Shown here piece by piece: positions 27,735 through 36,935 of a DNA stretch of 64,000 bases. The stretch is taken from positions 1 to 64,000 of the forward strand of contig JANRIQ010000020.1 in assembly GCA_033764775.1 (NCBI GenBank), read 5' to 3'. How positions within the stretch are numbered: position 1 is the stretch's first letter; each line of letters begins with the position of its first letter. Made by a program: the position numbers and the translations under genes. The notes beneath the pieces are model-generated. The model was not told the origin of the DNA. It ran no database searches and saw nothing but the letters and a program-made list of their open reading frames with translations. This DNA comes from JAWXCE01 sp033764775 (GTDB lineage Bacteria > Pseudomonadota > Alphaproteobacteria > Rhizobiales > Rhodomicrobiaceae).

Positions 27735-28849
27735 GGGCGCACGAGGACGCCGCCGGTAAGCGGTTCGGGGGCGCCCGTCGCGCCAGGGAAGCTGATCGGA
27801 TAACCGTAAAGCGAACGCACCGCCAGAAATGCGAACGCTTGCGCCTCGATGGCCTCGCTGCGCCAGCCGACCGCCTCGCCGAGCGCCACATCGCCCGGAA
27901 GCGTGCGCCGGATGACCTCGACGAGCGCCGGATTGCGCGCGCCGCCGCCGATCAGAATCCATTGCTTGGCGGGTGTTGGAGTTTGCGCGGCCCCGTGGGC
28001 GAGCGCGGCGGCGGTCAGCGCGGTCAACGTTGCGGCGCCGTCCTCCGGCGACAAACCGTCCAGCGCGGCCAGATCGAACGCGTTGCGATCGAGCGATTTC
28101 GGCGGCGGCGCGAAAAAATATGGCTTGCGCAGCATGTCCTCCAGGATCGCCTGATTGACGACCCCGCGCCGCGCCAGAGCGCCGTCCCGGTCCATCGGCG
28201 CGCCCGTATGGCGAAGCGCCCAATCGTCGATCAGCGCGTTGCCAGGACCCGTGTCGAAAGCGAGCATGGCGCCGTCCTCCCCGATCCAGGTCATGTTGGC
28301 GACGCCGCCGAGATTCACCACGGCCACTGGGCGCGGATGATCGCCGCTATTGACGAGCGCGCGATGATACACGGGGGCCAAGGGCGCGCCTTGCCCGCCC
28401 GCCGCCACATCATTGGCGCGGAAATCGTAAACTACGGGCGCGCCGATCGCCTTGGCCAGCGCGGCGCCGTCGCCGAGCTGCACGGTGAGGCCGCGCTCCG
28501 GACGGTGGATCATGGTTTGCCCGTGAAAGCCGACGACCGCGATGTCGGCGGGGCGCAAAGCGCAGCGCTTCAGAAATTCAACCGCGGCCACGGCGTGTTT
28601 GCGCGTGATCAACTCCTCGGCGATGGCCAGGACGCCGGAGCGGTCGTCGCGCCGCTCCACGCCCCGCGCGCTCGCCATGGCCTCGCGCAGCAGCGCGCGC
28701 TCTTCAGGGGCGAAGGGAAATTCGGCGGAAGGTCCGAGTTCGAGGATGAGTTCGCCGTCCGTGACGATGAGGGCCGCGTCGATGGCGTCCATGGAGGTGC
28801 CGCTCATCAGCCCCAACGCCCTCACCGCTCGTTTCGCCCCCAAGCTCAT
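27731..28849 (-). CDS. anmK: Anhydro-N-acetylmuramic acid kinase
   Basis: AnmK phosphorylates 1,6-anhydro-MurNAc during peptidoglycan recycling. The 372-residue protein has the signature GLMSGTSMDAIDAALI near the N-terminus, the GFHGQTMIHRP and NLGGVANMTWI motifs, and DTGPGNALIDDW. I chose the ATG at 28849 (GGGGG upstream); a TTG four codons earlier is possible. It is divergent from tyrS, a frequent arrangement in Alphaproteobacteria. Confidence 0.94.
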   Translation of the reverse strand: MSLGAKRAVRALGLMSGTSMDAIDAALIVTDGELILELGPSAEFPFAPEERALLREAMASARGVERRDDRSGVLAIAEELITRKHAVAAVEFLKRCALRPADIAVVGFHGQTMIHRPERGLTVQLGDGAALAKAIGAPVVYDFRANDVAAGGQGAPLAPVYHRALVNSGDHPRPVAVVNLGGVANMTWIGEDGAMLAFDTGPGNALIDDWALRHTGAPMDRDGALARRGVVNQAILEDMLRKPYFFAPPPKSLDRNAFDLAALDGLSPEDGAATLTALTAAALAHGAAQTPTPAKQWILIGGGARNPALVEVIRRTLPGDVALGEAVGWRSEAIEAQAFAFLAVRSLYGYPISFPGATGAPEPLTGGVLVRP

Positions 28850-28951
28850 GTTCGCCCCCAACGAGAAACAAGTGCATCGACCGCGCGAAAGTGTTACCCC
28901 ACCCGGTCAAATGCAGTCTGACAACCTAAATAGCAAGCAAGACCTAGAGCC

Positions 28952-30208
28952 ATGAGCGGTTCCGACTTCAAGTCATTATTTCTGCAAGAGTTGCAGGCGC
29001 GCGGGTACATTCACCAGATCACCGACGCAGGTGGCTTGGATGCGGCTGCGGAGAAGGGCCGGATTGTAGCTTACGCCGGGTTCGACTGCACGGCGCCGAG
29101 CCTTCATGTCGGCCACCTCATCTCCATCATGATGCTGCGGCGGCTGCAGCAGGCGGGGCACAAGCCCATCGTGCTGCTCGGCGGCGGCACGACCAAGGTC
29201 GGCGATCCATCCGGCAAGGACGAGGCGCGCAAACTGCTCACGCAGAAGGAGATCGATGCGAACAAGGCGGGCATCGGCCAAGTGTTCGAGCGCTACCTCA
29301 CATTCGGCGACGGCCCTTCCGACGCGCTGATGGTCGACAACGACGACTGGCTAAAAAATCTGCGCTACGTGAAGTTCCTGCGGGAGTATGGCCGTCACTT
29401 CACAATCAACCGGATGCTGACCTTCGACAGCGTGAAGCTGAGGCTGGAGCGCGAACAACCGCTCACGTTTCTCGAATTCAACTACATGCTGCTGCAAGCC
29501 TATGACTTTCTGGAGCTGCACCGCCGCCACGGCTGCACGCTGCAGATGGGCGGGTCAGACCAGTGGGGCAACATCGTCAACGGCGTGGAGCTCGCCCGGC
29601 GCGTTGACGGGGCGGAGGTGTTCGGCCTCACCACGCCGCTGCTCACCACATCGTCGGGCGCCAAAATGGGCAAGACGGCCGGCGGCGCCGTGTGGCTGAA
29701 CGCGGACATGCTCTCGGTTTACGACTTCTGGCAGTTCTGGCGCAACGCGGAGGACGCGAAGGTCGGCGCGCTGCTGCGGCTGTTCACAGATCTGCGTTTG
29801 GCCGAGATCGAAAAGCTCGAAGCGCTGCAAGGCGCGGAGATCAACGAGGCGAAAAAGGCGCTGGCCACGGAAGTGACGGCGCTCGCCCACGGCCGCGCGG
29901 CGGCGGAGGAGGCGGCGGAGACGGCGCGGCGCGCATTCGTCGAGGGCGCGGCGGCGGAGGGCTTGCCAACTGTCGAGATTCCGAAGGCGGAGTTGGAGGC
30001 GGGCCTCGGTCTCGTCGCAGCTTTCGTGCGGGCCGGGCTGGCCGCGTCTAACGGCGAAGCGAAACGGCTCTTGCAGGGCGGCGGGCTGCGCGTCAACGAT
30101 AAAGCGGCGGCTGACGAGCGCGCGAGGCTCACTGTGGCGGACATCGCCGCTGGCGTCATCAAGCTGTCGGCCGGCAAGAAGCGTCACGCGCTCATCAAGC
30201 CGGTGTAA
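28952..30208 (+). CDS. tyrS: Tyrosyl-tRNA synthetase
   Basis: The 418-residue class I synthetase has the HIGH-like HVGH motif (SLHVGHLISIM), a KMSKS equivalent (AKMGKT) and a C-terminal S4 RNA-binding domain (about 350-418). The tyrosine pocket pattern NYMLLQAYDFLEL and GSDQWGNI are typical of TyrRS. The last 14 bp overlap the convergent sirtuin gene. Confidence 0.97.
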   Translation: MSGSDFKSLFLQELQARGYIHQITDAGGLDAAAEKGRIVAYAGFDCTAPSLHVGHLISIMMLRRLQQAGHKPIVLLGGGTTKVGDPSGKDEARKLLTQKEIDANKAGIGQVFERYLTFGDGPSDALMVDNDDWLKNLRYVKFLREYGRHFTINRMLTFDSVKLRLEREQPLTFLEFNYMLLQAYDFLELHRRHGCTLQMGGSDQWGNIVNGVELARRVDGAEVFGLTTPLLTTSSGAKMGKTAGGAVWLNADMLSVYDFWQFWRNAEDAKVGALLRLFTDLRLAEIEKLEALQGAEINEAKKALATEVTALAHGRAAAEEAAETARRAFVEGAAAEGLPTVEIPKAELEAGLGLVAAFVRAGLAASNGEAKRLLQGGGLRVNDKAAADERARLTVADIAAGVIKLSAGKKRHALIKPV

Positions 30209-30917
30209 CGGCCTCGCGCAGCAGCTTGTCAATAACGAGCGGCACGACCTGCGTCGCGGGACCATGCAGGGCTTGATGGAAGTAAGACACGCCCTCAGAC
30301 GGCTCCAGGTTCAGTTCGATCGCGCGCGCGCCCGCCCGCCGCGCCAGCGTGACGAAGCCCGCCGCTGGATACACCGTGCCGCTGGTGCCGATGGACAGGA
30401 ACAGGTCGCAAGCGCTCAGCGCGGCCTCGATGCGCTCCATGTGATAGGGCATTTCGCCGAACCACACGACATCCGGCCGCATCCGCCCCGCCTTCGCGCA
30501 GGATGGGCACACGCTCGCCATATCGATGTCATTAAAGCCCCAGTCATGGCGCGCGCCGCAGCCGCCGCACAGCGCCTTGAGGATTTCGCCGTGCATGTGG
30601 ATGAGGTTCTTCGCCCCCGCCATCTCATGCAGCGGGTCGATGTTTTGGGTGACGATCAACACCTCGCCCGGGTATTCCGCCTCCAGCCGAGCGAGCGCGA
30701 TGTGCGCGGCGTTCGGTTGCACGGCGGCGTTGCGGCGGCGGCGCTCGTTGTAGAATTCAAGCACGAGAGCGGGATTGCGGCGGTAGCCGTCGATGGTCGC
30801 CACGTCCTCGACCTTGTATTTCTCCCAGAGGCCGTCGGCGTCGCGGAAGGTGGCGAGGCCGGACTCCTTCGATAGCCCGGCTCCGGTCAGTACGACGATG
30901 CGCTCGAACGCCGCCAT
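30195..30917 (-). CDS. cobB: NAD-dependent protein deacylase (sirtuin, CobB-like)
   Basis: The 240-residue sirtuin has the NAD-binding GAGLSKESGL, TQNIDPLHEMAG and the catalytic HGE, plus a zinc site of two Cys pairs (CGGC and CPSC). FYNERRR provides the Tyr and Arg (YxxR) that mark class III enzymes acting on succyinyl-type acyl lysines as well as acetyl-lysine. It lacks an N-terminal extension. GGGGGA precedes the start. Confidence 0.92.
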   Translation of the reverse strand: MAAFERIVVLTGAGLSKESGLATFRDADGLWEKYKVEDVATIDGYRRNPALVLEFYNERRRRNAAVQPNAAHIALARLEAEYPGEVLIVTQNIDPLHEMAGAKNLIHMHGEILKALCGGCGARHDWGFNDIDMASVCPSCAKAGRMRPDVVWFGEMPYHMERIEAALSACDLFLSIGTSGTVYPAAGFVTLARRAGARAIELNLEPSEGVSYFHQALHGPATQVVPLVIDKLLREAVTPA

Positions 30918-30994
30918 GGCTGTCCCCCAATTTTCGCCAGAAGGCCAGAAAGCGCGCGGTTTGACAAGGCGGAGCCGGAGAGAGCCCCCACCGG

Positions 30995-33900
30995 TTACTG
31001 ACGGCGAACCGGCGGCTGGCTCGTCGCGCGCGTCTCGGCCGGGCCGACTGGCGCGGGCTCGCGGGCGATGATGCGCGGCGGCGTGTGGTCGAACTCCATG
31101 ATGCCGCGCAAAAACCCAGGCGTGATGAGCGACACGGGGTTCACCACCACATCGGGCTTCGATTGCGCGCCCTGCACCGCGAAGGTGATGCCGAAGATGC
31201 CCTCTCCGCGCGGCCCGGTGAGGAGATCGCCGATGAGCGGGATGCCGTTCAGCGCGGCGTTGATCCCGTAGAGCGGCACATACACGCCCGACAGGTTGAT
31301 GGTGTCGCGGGCGAAATCGATGCGGCCGCGGATCGTGGCGCCCAGCAGCGGGCCGTTGATGGCGGAATCCTGCAGCACGAACTGGCCGTGGCCCACCGCG
31401 AAGGCGACCGTCATCCGGTTGAACTCGATCTGCTGCTGCGCTCCGGCGGTTTGGGCGGCCGGCCGGCGCGGCTGTGGTCGGCGTCGCACGGGGGCCGCGC
31501 CCGCGCCGCGCGGGGCCTGGGTCGTCATCACCTGGTCGATCACCTGGTCGCCCACGACGACGAAGTTCTGCGCGTAAAGGCGGCCCTCTTTCTCGGCCGC
31601 GCCGTCGCCGCCATCGAGGTTGACCCGCAACGAGGCCTCGCCCCCGCGCACGGCGGGATAAAAGCCGATCACGCGGAAGGCGGCGCCCGCGTCCGTCGCC
31701 TCGGCGAGCAGCGTGCGCGGCTGGCCGGACTTGCCTTCGAGCCGCACGGCGATGGGCGAGGAGCCGTTCAGCCGCCCAAAGACGTCGAGCGCGGTGAGAC
31801 GTCCGCCGCGTTTGCGCGCGTCGATGACCACATTGCGCACCGTGGTGTCGAAGAAGCCGTGAATGACGCCGATCTCGGCGTGAACGTCCGCGCCGGTCTC
31901 GCCTTTGGCGGGCGCGGCTTGGCCTTCGCTCAACTGTCCGGGTGAGAACAGCGAGCGGAAAAATTGGCGGCCGTCGAACGAGGCGCCGCGCAGATCGATT
32001 TTCCAGTTGTTTTGCGGCGTCAGCGCGCCCTTCAGCTCCAACTTGGTGAGAGGATTGAGCACGAGCGTCGGAAACTCGAACATAACCGGCTTTTTCTGCT
32101 CGTTGAGAAGCACGCTTCCGCTCACGTTGAGGTCGTCGCCGAGGAGGCGCACGCCGGTCAAGCGGATCCGCTCGCCGTCTTTATCGACGTTCAACGAAAG
32201 CATGGCTCGCTGTCCGCGCGGTTTTCGCCACCCGACGCCGGCGACGCTGATCTCGGCGTTGGTGAAATCCGCCTCGACCGACACGGCCGCCGGCGCGTCT
32301 TTGCGCATGGCGATGGAGAGTTCGGTCGGCACGTCGCCCTTGATGACGTGGTTGAGGCCGGCCCCCAGGTCCATCCGGGCTTTATCGGTGAGCACTATCC
32401 GCAGCCGGATGCGCGGCTGATGCTCCGGAGGGGCGTCAAAGATGCGCTGCCAGGAGAGTTGGGCCGGTACGCCGTTGACCCTCAGATCGCCCTGCGCGTC
32501 GATGGCCTTCTCCGACAGGTCGAATGCGATGGAGCCGCCATGCACACCGACGCCGCTCTCGCCGATCTTGGCGCGCAAGTCCTCGGCGCGGGCCTTGCCG
32601 CGGATGGTCAGATCCTTGAACCCCAGATCCTTCTTCATAGGCATGCCGATGCTGAAGGAGCCGGAGGTTTTGCCGATGACGCGGTTGCGCTCGAAGCCGC
32701 CCTTGCGGACATAGCCGAGCGGTTCATGGTCGAGCAGCTCCTCCACCGCAGCGACCGGCCCGGAGGCCTTGAAATGGATTTCCCCGTAGGGCACGCGCGG
32801 ACGCAGGTCGCCGACGATAAACTGCCCAGAATTCAACAGCACCTTGCCGCCCGACGGAACCTCGATCGCCGCTTCCTCAGTCGTCTCGAAAACGAACCGG
32901 CGGCCTTGCACCGTCGCGACGGCGCGCGGCGCCTTGATCGGCGGCAAACCCTTGATATGCGCCATGGTGAGGCCGGACAGGTCAATTTTGAACAGCACCG
33001 CGTCGCTCGGCACGTCGCCGTCGTTCTTGAGATCGGCGATCACATTCGGGGAGAGCGAGACGCGCAGGGTCGCGCCGTCCAGCCGCCCTGTCGTCATGCT
33101 CTTGCCAACCCATTCGCGGGCGCCGTGGGCGACGAATTTGGGCCAGAGGAGTTTGACGAGCGGCAGAGACATGGGACTGAACTCGCCGGTGACGTTCAGC
33201 CCGCCGGATTGGGGGCTGGCGCCGAGCGTCCCGCTGAGGCGGATGAATGAGGCGCCGGCCTTGACCAGGAACTCATCGAGCCGGGCGCTCTGGATCGCAG
33301 GGTCATACGCCCCGCTTATGGACAGCGCGTCCATCCGCGCGCGCGGCAGTTGAAACTCCTCGGACGCCAGCACGAAGTTGGGCGACCCGACGTCGAAGCG
33401 CCATAAACCGCGCTCCCCGGCCCCGTCCTCCCGTATGGCGGAGCCTGCAAGCTCCAGCCGGCTTTCGCCCCAGGCGACATAGGACGGCTCCAGGTCGATG
33501 CGGCCGTCGGCCAGGGAATAGGCCAGCCGGAACTGGCCGCCGTCGATCTGGGCGGGGTGCTTCTTGTCCCAAGGCGCGTTGAACTCGCCCTTGCCGAGAT
33601 TGATGCTGAGCTTGGCGGTTTCGATGTCGCCGTTTTTCGCCATCTCCGCCGAAGCGGCGACCGCGATGGGAAGGTTCAGCTTGCGCAGCATCTGATAATC
33701 GCTGAACTCGCCCGCCAGCGCGCTCGGCACGATCTCGGTGACGGAGGCCGATAGCGCGATGGAGCTGTTCTTCAGGATTTGCTCCGCACGGAAGTCGATG
33801 CGCCAGGGCCCCGCCGCCTTTTCGGGCTGGACGCTGATCGCCCCGGAAATCACGCTGCGCTTCTTCAGGTGCGACAGCTCGATCACAGCGTCGGGCACCA

Positions 33901-34708
33901 GCCATTTGGCGATGCGGTCGCCATGATCGTAATAGACGGCCGCGTTTTTGATGCCGAACTCGGTCAGATAGGATGTGGCCGAGCCTTGTTCGCGGGTGCG
34001 CTCGAAAAGCCCACCAAGCACTTCGACCAGATTGATGCGGCCGTCGCTCTGCGCGATCTCGCGGGGCGGTTCTGTGGAAACGGCGCTTGCCGCCTCCGCG
34101 GGCGCGCCCTTGTCGGACTTGGAGGATGCGCTTTCGCGCTCGCGCGAGAACGAGAGCGCGAGGCCCTCATCCGGCGAATAGGCGGCGACAAGCCGCGGCT
34201 CGATGAGATTGATCTGCCCGGCCGCAATTTTGCCGGCGAGCAACGCCTGGGCGCTGATGCCGATTGAGGCGAACGGGGCCTGCGCGACCTGCGCGCCGTT
34301 GTCGTCGACGATTGAGACGTCGCGCAGCCGGAACTCAATGCTGCGGCGGTTCTCGCCGAGGCGCAGCACGGCGCCCGCGATGTTGAGCCGGGATTTGGGG
34401 ATTTGGCCGTTAACCGCCGCCTCGATCGTGGGCAACAGGAAATCCATCGAGATCGGCCCCTGATAGAGCCGCGCGTAGCCGACCGCCGCGATCAGCACCG
34501 TGAGCACGCTCAGCGCGCCGAAACACACGCCCGTCACCTTGGCGGAGCGCCGCGTCGCGGTCGCCACGCCTTGCTGCACCGAGGGCGGTATGGCGTTTTT
34601 GAGACGCGAAAGGCGCACCGCGACGGGCGCGGCCAGACGGGCTGGCAGCGTGGGCTTTTGCGCCGTCAGCGATCGGCTGGGGTGTATGGGCCTTGGGTTG
34701 TCCGTCAT
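30995..34708 (-). CDS. Large AsmA-like/DUF3971 envelope protein
   Basis: This 1237-residue protein has a cytoplasmic N-terminus, one TM helix (about 58-80), then a very long repetitive beta-rich region with AsmA-like features (DFLLPTIEAAVNGQIPKSRL; KAMDAQGDLRVNG-type repeats; a C-terminal AsmA-like block around FDTTVRNVVIDARKRGGRL). Such proteins (YhdP, TamB, AsmA relatives) span the periplasm and move lipids between membranes. That function is known for relatives and inferred here. A proline-rich basic stretch occurs near the C-terminus. Confidence 0.8.
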   Translation of the reverse strand: MTDNPRPIHPSRSLTAQKPTLPARLAAPVAVRLSRLKNAIPPSVQQGVATATRRSAKVTGVCFGALSVLTVLIAAVGYARLYQGPISMDFLLPTIEAAVNGQIPKSRLNIAGAVLRLGENRRSIEFRLRDVSIVDDNGAQVAQAPFASIGISAQALLAGKIAAGQINLIEPRLVAAYSPDEGLALSFSRERESASSKSDKGAPAEAASAVSTEPPREIAQSDGRINLVEVLGGLFERTREQGSATSYLTEFGIKNAAVYYDHGDRIAKWLVPDAVIELSHLKKRSVISGAISVQPEKAAGPWRIDFRAEQILKNSSIALSASVTEIVPSALAGEFSDYQMLRKLNLPIAVAASAEMAKNGDIETAKLSINLGKGEFNAPWDKKHPAQIDGGQFRLAYSLADGRIDLEPSYVAWGESRLELAGSAIREDGAGERGLWRFDVGSPNFVLASEEFQLPRARMDALSISGAYDPAIQSARLDEFLVKAGASFIRLSGTLGASPQSGGLNVTGEFSPMSLPLVKLLWPKFVAHGAREWVGKSMTTGRLDGATLRVSLSPNVIADLKNDGDVPSDAVLFKIDLSGLTMAHIKGLPPIKAPRAVATVQGRRFVFETTEEAAIEVPSGGKVLLNSGQFIVGDLRPRVPYGEIHFKASGPVAAVEELLDHEPLGYVRKGGFERNRVIGKTSGSFSIGMPMKKDLGFKDLTIRGKARAEDLRAKIGESGVGVHGGSIAFDLSEKAIDAQGDLRVNGVPAQLSWQRIFDAPPEHQPRIRLRIVLTDKARMDLGAGLNHVIKGDVPTELSIAMRKDAPAAVSVEADFTNAEISVAGVGWRKPRGQRAMLSLNVDKDGERIRLTGVRLLGDDLNVSGSVLLNEQKKPVMFEFPTLVLNPLTKLELKGALTPQNNWKIDLRGASFDGRQFFRSLFSPGQLSEGQAAPAKGETGADVHAEIGVIHGFFDTTVRNVVIDARKRGGRLTALDVFGRLNGSSPIAVRLEGKSGQPRTLLAEATDAGAAFRVIGFYPAVRGGEASLRVNLDGGDGAAEKEGRLYAQNFVVVGDQVIDQVMTTQAPRGAGAAPVRRRPQPRRPAAQTAGAQQQIEFNRMTVAFAVGHGQFVLQDSAINGPLLGATIRGRIDFARDTINLSGVYVPLYGINAALNGIPLIGDLLTGPRGEGIFGITFAVQGAQSKPDVVVNPVSLITPGFLRGIMEFDHTPPRIIAREPAPVGPAETRATSQPPVRRQ

Positions 34709-34899
34709 GTCCGGCGAAATCCATGAGCCAATTGGAGCGGACGCGCATGGAATGACAAATTCGCCCCCGCCGCAAGCCTAAGGTGATACCGATGATTTAA
34801 GGCGCCAGCCGGGCTATCGCATTTTTTTATAATCCCGGTCATACACGGCGCAGATTTTTACGTTTATTGTGCGCTTCGCAGTTCAACGAAGGAGTGAAT

Positions 34900-35373
34900 A
34901 TGGTCACCGAAGGCGACATGGCCCCTCAATTCACGCTGCCGACGGACGGCGGCGGTCATTTCAACCTCGCCTCGCGCAAAGGCGGCCTTGTTGTGTTGTA
35001 TTTCTACCCGAAGGACGACACCTCGGGCTGCACCAAACAGGCGCAGATGTTCTCCGAGAGTTTAGATGAATTTCGCGCGCATGGGGCCGAGATCGTCGGC
35101 GTGTCGCCCGACAGCGTGAAATCCCACGACAAGTTCAAGCAAAAGCACGATCTGGGCGTCACGCTCGTCGCCGACGAGGACAAAAAAGCCATAGAAGCCT
35201 ACGGCGTATGGGCCGAGAAGAAGATGTACGGCAAGGCCTATATGGGCGTCGAGCGCTCCACGTTCCTCATCGACGGGCAGGGCCGCATCGCCAAGGCTTG
35301 GCGCGGGGTCAAGGTGCCCGGCCACGCGGAGGAGGTGCTCGCGGCGGTCAAGGCGCTCAAGGCGGGCGGTTGA
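34900..35373 (+). CDS. bcp: Thioredoxin-dependent peroxiredoxin (Bcp/PrxQ)
   Basis: The 157-residue peroxiredoxin reduces peroxides with thioredoxin. The peroxidatic Cys lies in KDDTSGCTKQAQMF; the residue before the Gly is Ser where many Bcp proteins have Pro, and the Cys five residues later found in two-Cys PrxQ is absent, suggesting a one-Cys or alternative resolving mechanism. The ATG at 34900 has AAGGAG upstream. Confidence 0.92.
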   Translation: MVTEGDMAPQFTLPTDGGGHFNLASRKGGLVVLYFYPKDDTSGCTKQAQMFSESLDEFRAHGAEIVGVSPDSVKSHDKFKQKHDLGVTLVADEDKKAIEAYGVWAEKKMYGKAYMGVERSTFLIDGQGRIAKAWRGVKVPGHAEEVLAAVKALKAGG

Positions 35374-35435
35374 CGCCGCCGCGGCGGTCGGGCCAAAGTG
35401 CGCTCATAAGGTCGACACCGCATCAGGGAGAGACT

Positions 35436-35864
35436 ATGGCGGCCGCAGGTTATTTTTTCGAGGATCTGACCGTCGGCATGACGGCCCAACTGACGCACAC
35501 GGTGCGCGCCGAGGACATATCGGCGTTCGCCGCGCTGTCGGGCGACGACAACCCAGTGCATCTGGACGAGGAATACGCCAGCAAAACGCTGTTCAAAGGC
35601 CGCATCGCGCACGGGCTGATGACCGCGAGCTACATCTCGGCCGTGGTCGGCACGCGACTGCCGGGGCCAGGCTGCATTTACGTCTCGCAGACGTTGAACT
35701 TCAAGGCGCCGGTGCGCATTGGCGATGTGGTCGAGACGCGCGCGACGATCACCGACCTGATCCCCGAGAAACGCCGGGCCATTCTCGCCTGCGTCTGCGC
35801 CGTCGCCGGCAAAACCGTGCTCGAAGGCCAGGCGGTGATGATGGTTCCGGCCCGCGCGACGTAA
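35436..35864 (+). CDS. MaoC-like hydratase, (R)-specific enoyl-CoA hydratase type
   Basis: The 142-residue single hotdog domain has the hydratase motif SGDDNPVHLDEEYA with catalytic Asp and His, followed by GRIAHGLM. These features match PhaJ-type (R)-specific enoyl-CoA hydratases, which link beta-oxidation to polyhydroxyalkanoate synthesis; other MaoC roles are possible. The start has AGGGAGAG upstream. It lies between bcp and ribF, same strand. Confidence 0.85.
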   Translation: MAAAGYFFEDLTVGMTAQLTHTVRAEDISAFAALSGDDNPVHLDEEYASKTLFKGRIAHGLMTASYISAVVGTRLPGPGCIYVSQTLNFKAPVRIGDVVETRATITDLIPEKRRAILACVCAVAGKTVLEGQAVMMVPARAT

Positions 35865-35882
35865 CCCTGGCGAAGGCTCGCG

Positions 35883-36818
35883 ATGGAGATTTTGCACGGC
35901 TGGCGCAACACACCGGAGCGGATGCGCGGCGGCGCCATCGCGATCGGCAATTTCGACGGGGTGCATCGCGGCCATCAGGAGGTTCTGGCTCAGGCGCGCG
36001 CTTTCGCGCTGGCGCTCGGCAAGCCTTCGGGCGCGATGATCTTCGAGCCGCATCCGCGCGCCTATTTCCAGCCGGGGCAACCGATGTTCCGCCTGACGCC
36101 GCTAGAGGCGAAGCTCGCGCTTCTGGCGGAGCAGGGGCTGGATTTCACCGCAGTCATCCCGTTTGAGCGGACCCTAGCCGAAATGCCGGCGGAGGATTTC
36201 GCCCGCACCGTTCTGGCGGATGGCTTCTCGCCGCGCCGCGTGGTGGTGGGCTATGACTTTTTCTTTGGCAAAGGCCGCGGCGGCAATGCGGCGTCGCTGA
36301 CCGAGATGGGCGTTGGCCTGGGCTTCTCGGTGCACACGGCGGCGCCCGTCGGCGGCGAGGGCGAGATCTTCTCGTCCACCCGCATCCGCGAGTTGCTGGC
36401 CGAGGGCGACGTGCGCGGAGCGAGCGCCATGCTCGGGCGCAACTGGCGCGCGCGCGGCGAGGTGAAGCGCGGCGCCGGACGTGGGACGGGCCTCGGCTTT
36501 CCGACCGCCAACATTGACCTGGAGCCCGGCCAGGCGCTGCGCCATGGCATTTATGCTGTTTTCGTCCATGTGGACGGGGCGACGCATCAGGGCGCGGCTT
36601 ATCTGGGCCCGCGGCCTACATTTGACGACGGCGCGCCGGTCCTAGAGGTGTTCCTGCTTGATTTTTCGGGGGATTTGTACGGCCGCCCCATGGAGGTGGA
36701 GTTCGTCGCCTTCATTCGCGGCGACGGCAAGTTCAAATCCGCCGAAGCGCTCTCCGCACAGATGGAGCGGGATTGCGCCGCGGCCCGCGCCATACTATTG
36801 GATCACCGTCGCGGCTAA
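35883..36818 (+). CDS. ribF: Bifunctional riboflavin kinase / FAD synthetase
   Basis: The 311-residue protein has the N-terminal nucleotidyltransferase domain (AIGNFDGVHRGHQEVL; FSSTRIRELL) and the C-terminal riboflavin kinase domain (GRGTGLGFPTANI; PTFDDGAPVLEVFLLDF). It makes FMN and then FAD. It lies 18 bp after the MaoC gene. A GTG/ATG choice does not arise because the ATG at 35883 matches family N-termini. Confidence 0.96.
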   Translation: MEILHGWRNTPERMRGGAIAIGNFDGVHRGHQEVLAQARAFALALGKPSGAMIFEPHPRAYFQPGQPMFRLTPLEAKLALLAEQGLDFTAVIPFERTLAEMPAEDFARTVLADGFSPRRVVVGYDFFFGKGRGGNAASLTEMGVGLGFSVHTAAPVGGEGEIFSSTRIRELLAEGDVRGASAMLGRNWRARGEVKRGAGRGTGLGFPTANIDLEPGQALRHGIYAVFVHVDGATHQGAAYLGPRPTFDDGAPVLEVFLLDFSGDLYGRPMEVEFVAFIRGDGKFKSAEALSAQMERDCAAARAILLDHRRG

Positions 36819-36935
36819 TCCGGCTGCGGCGTTTCGTCCCGCGTACAATGCATCGACGCGCCACAATCATCGCCTTCATCGGGTGCCGATCATTTTCGCC
36901 AAGAGGGCGAAGTCCTTTGTGAACGCAGGTTCGCC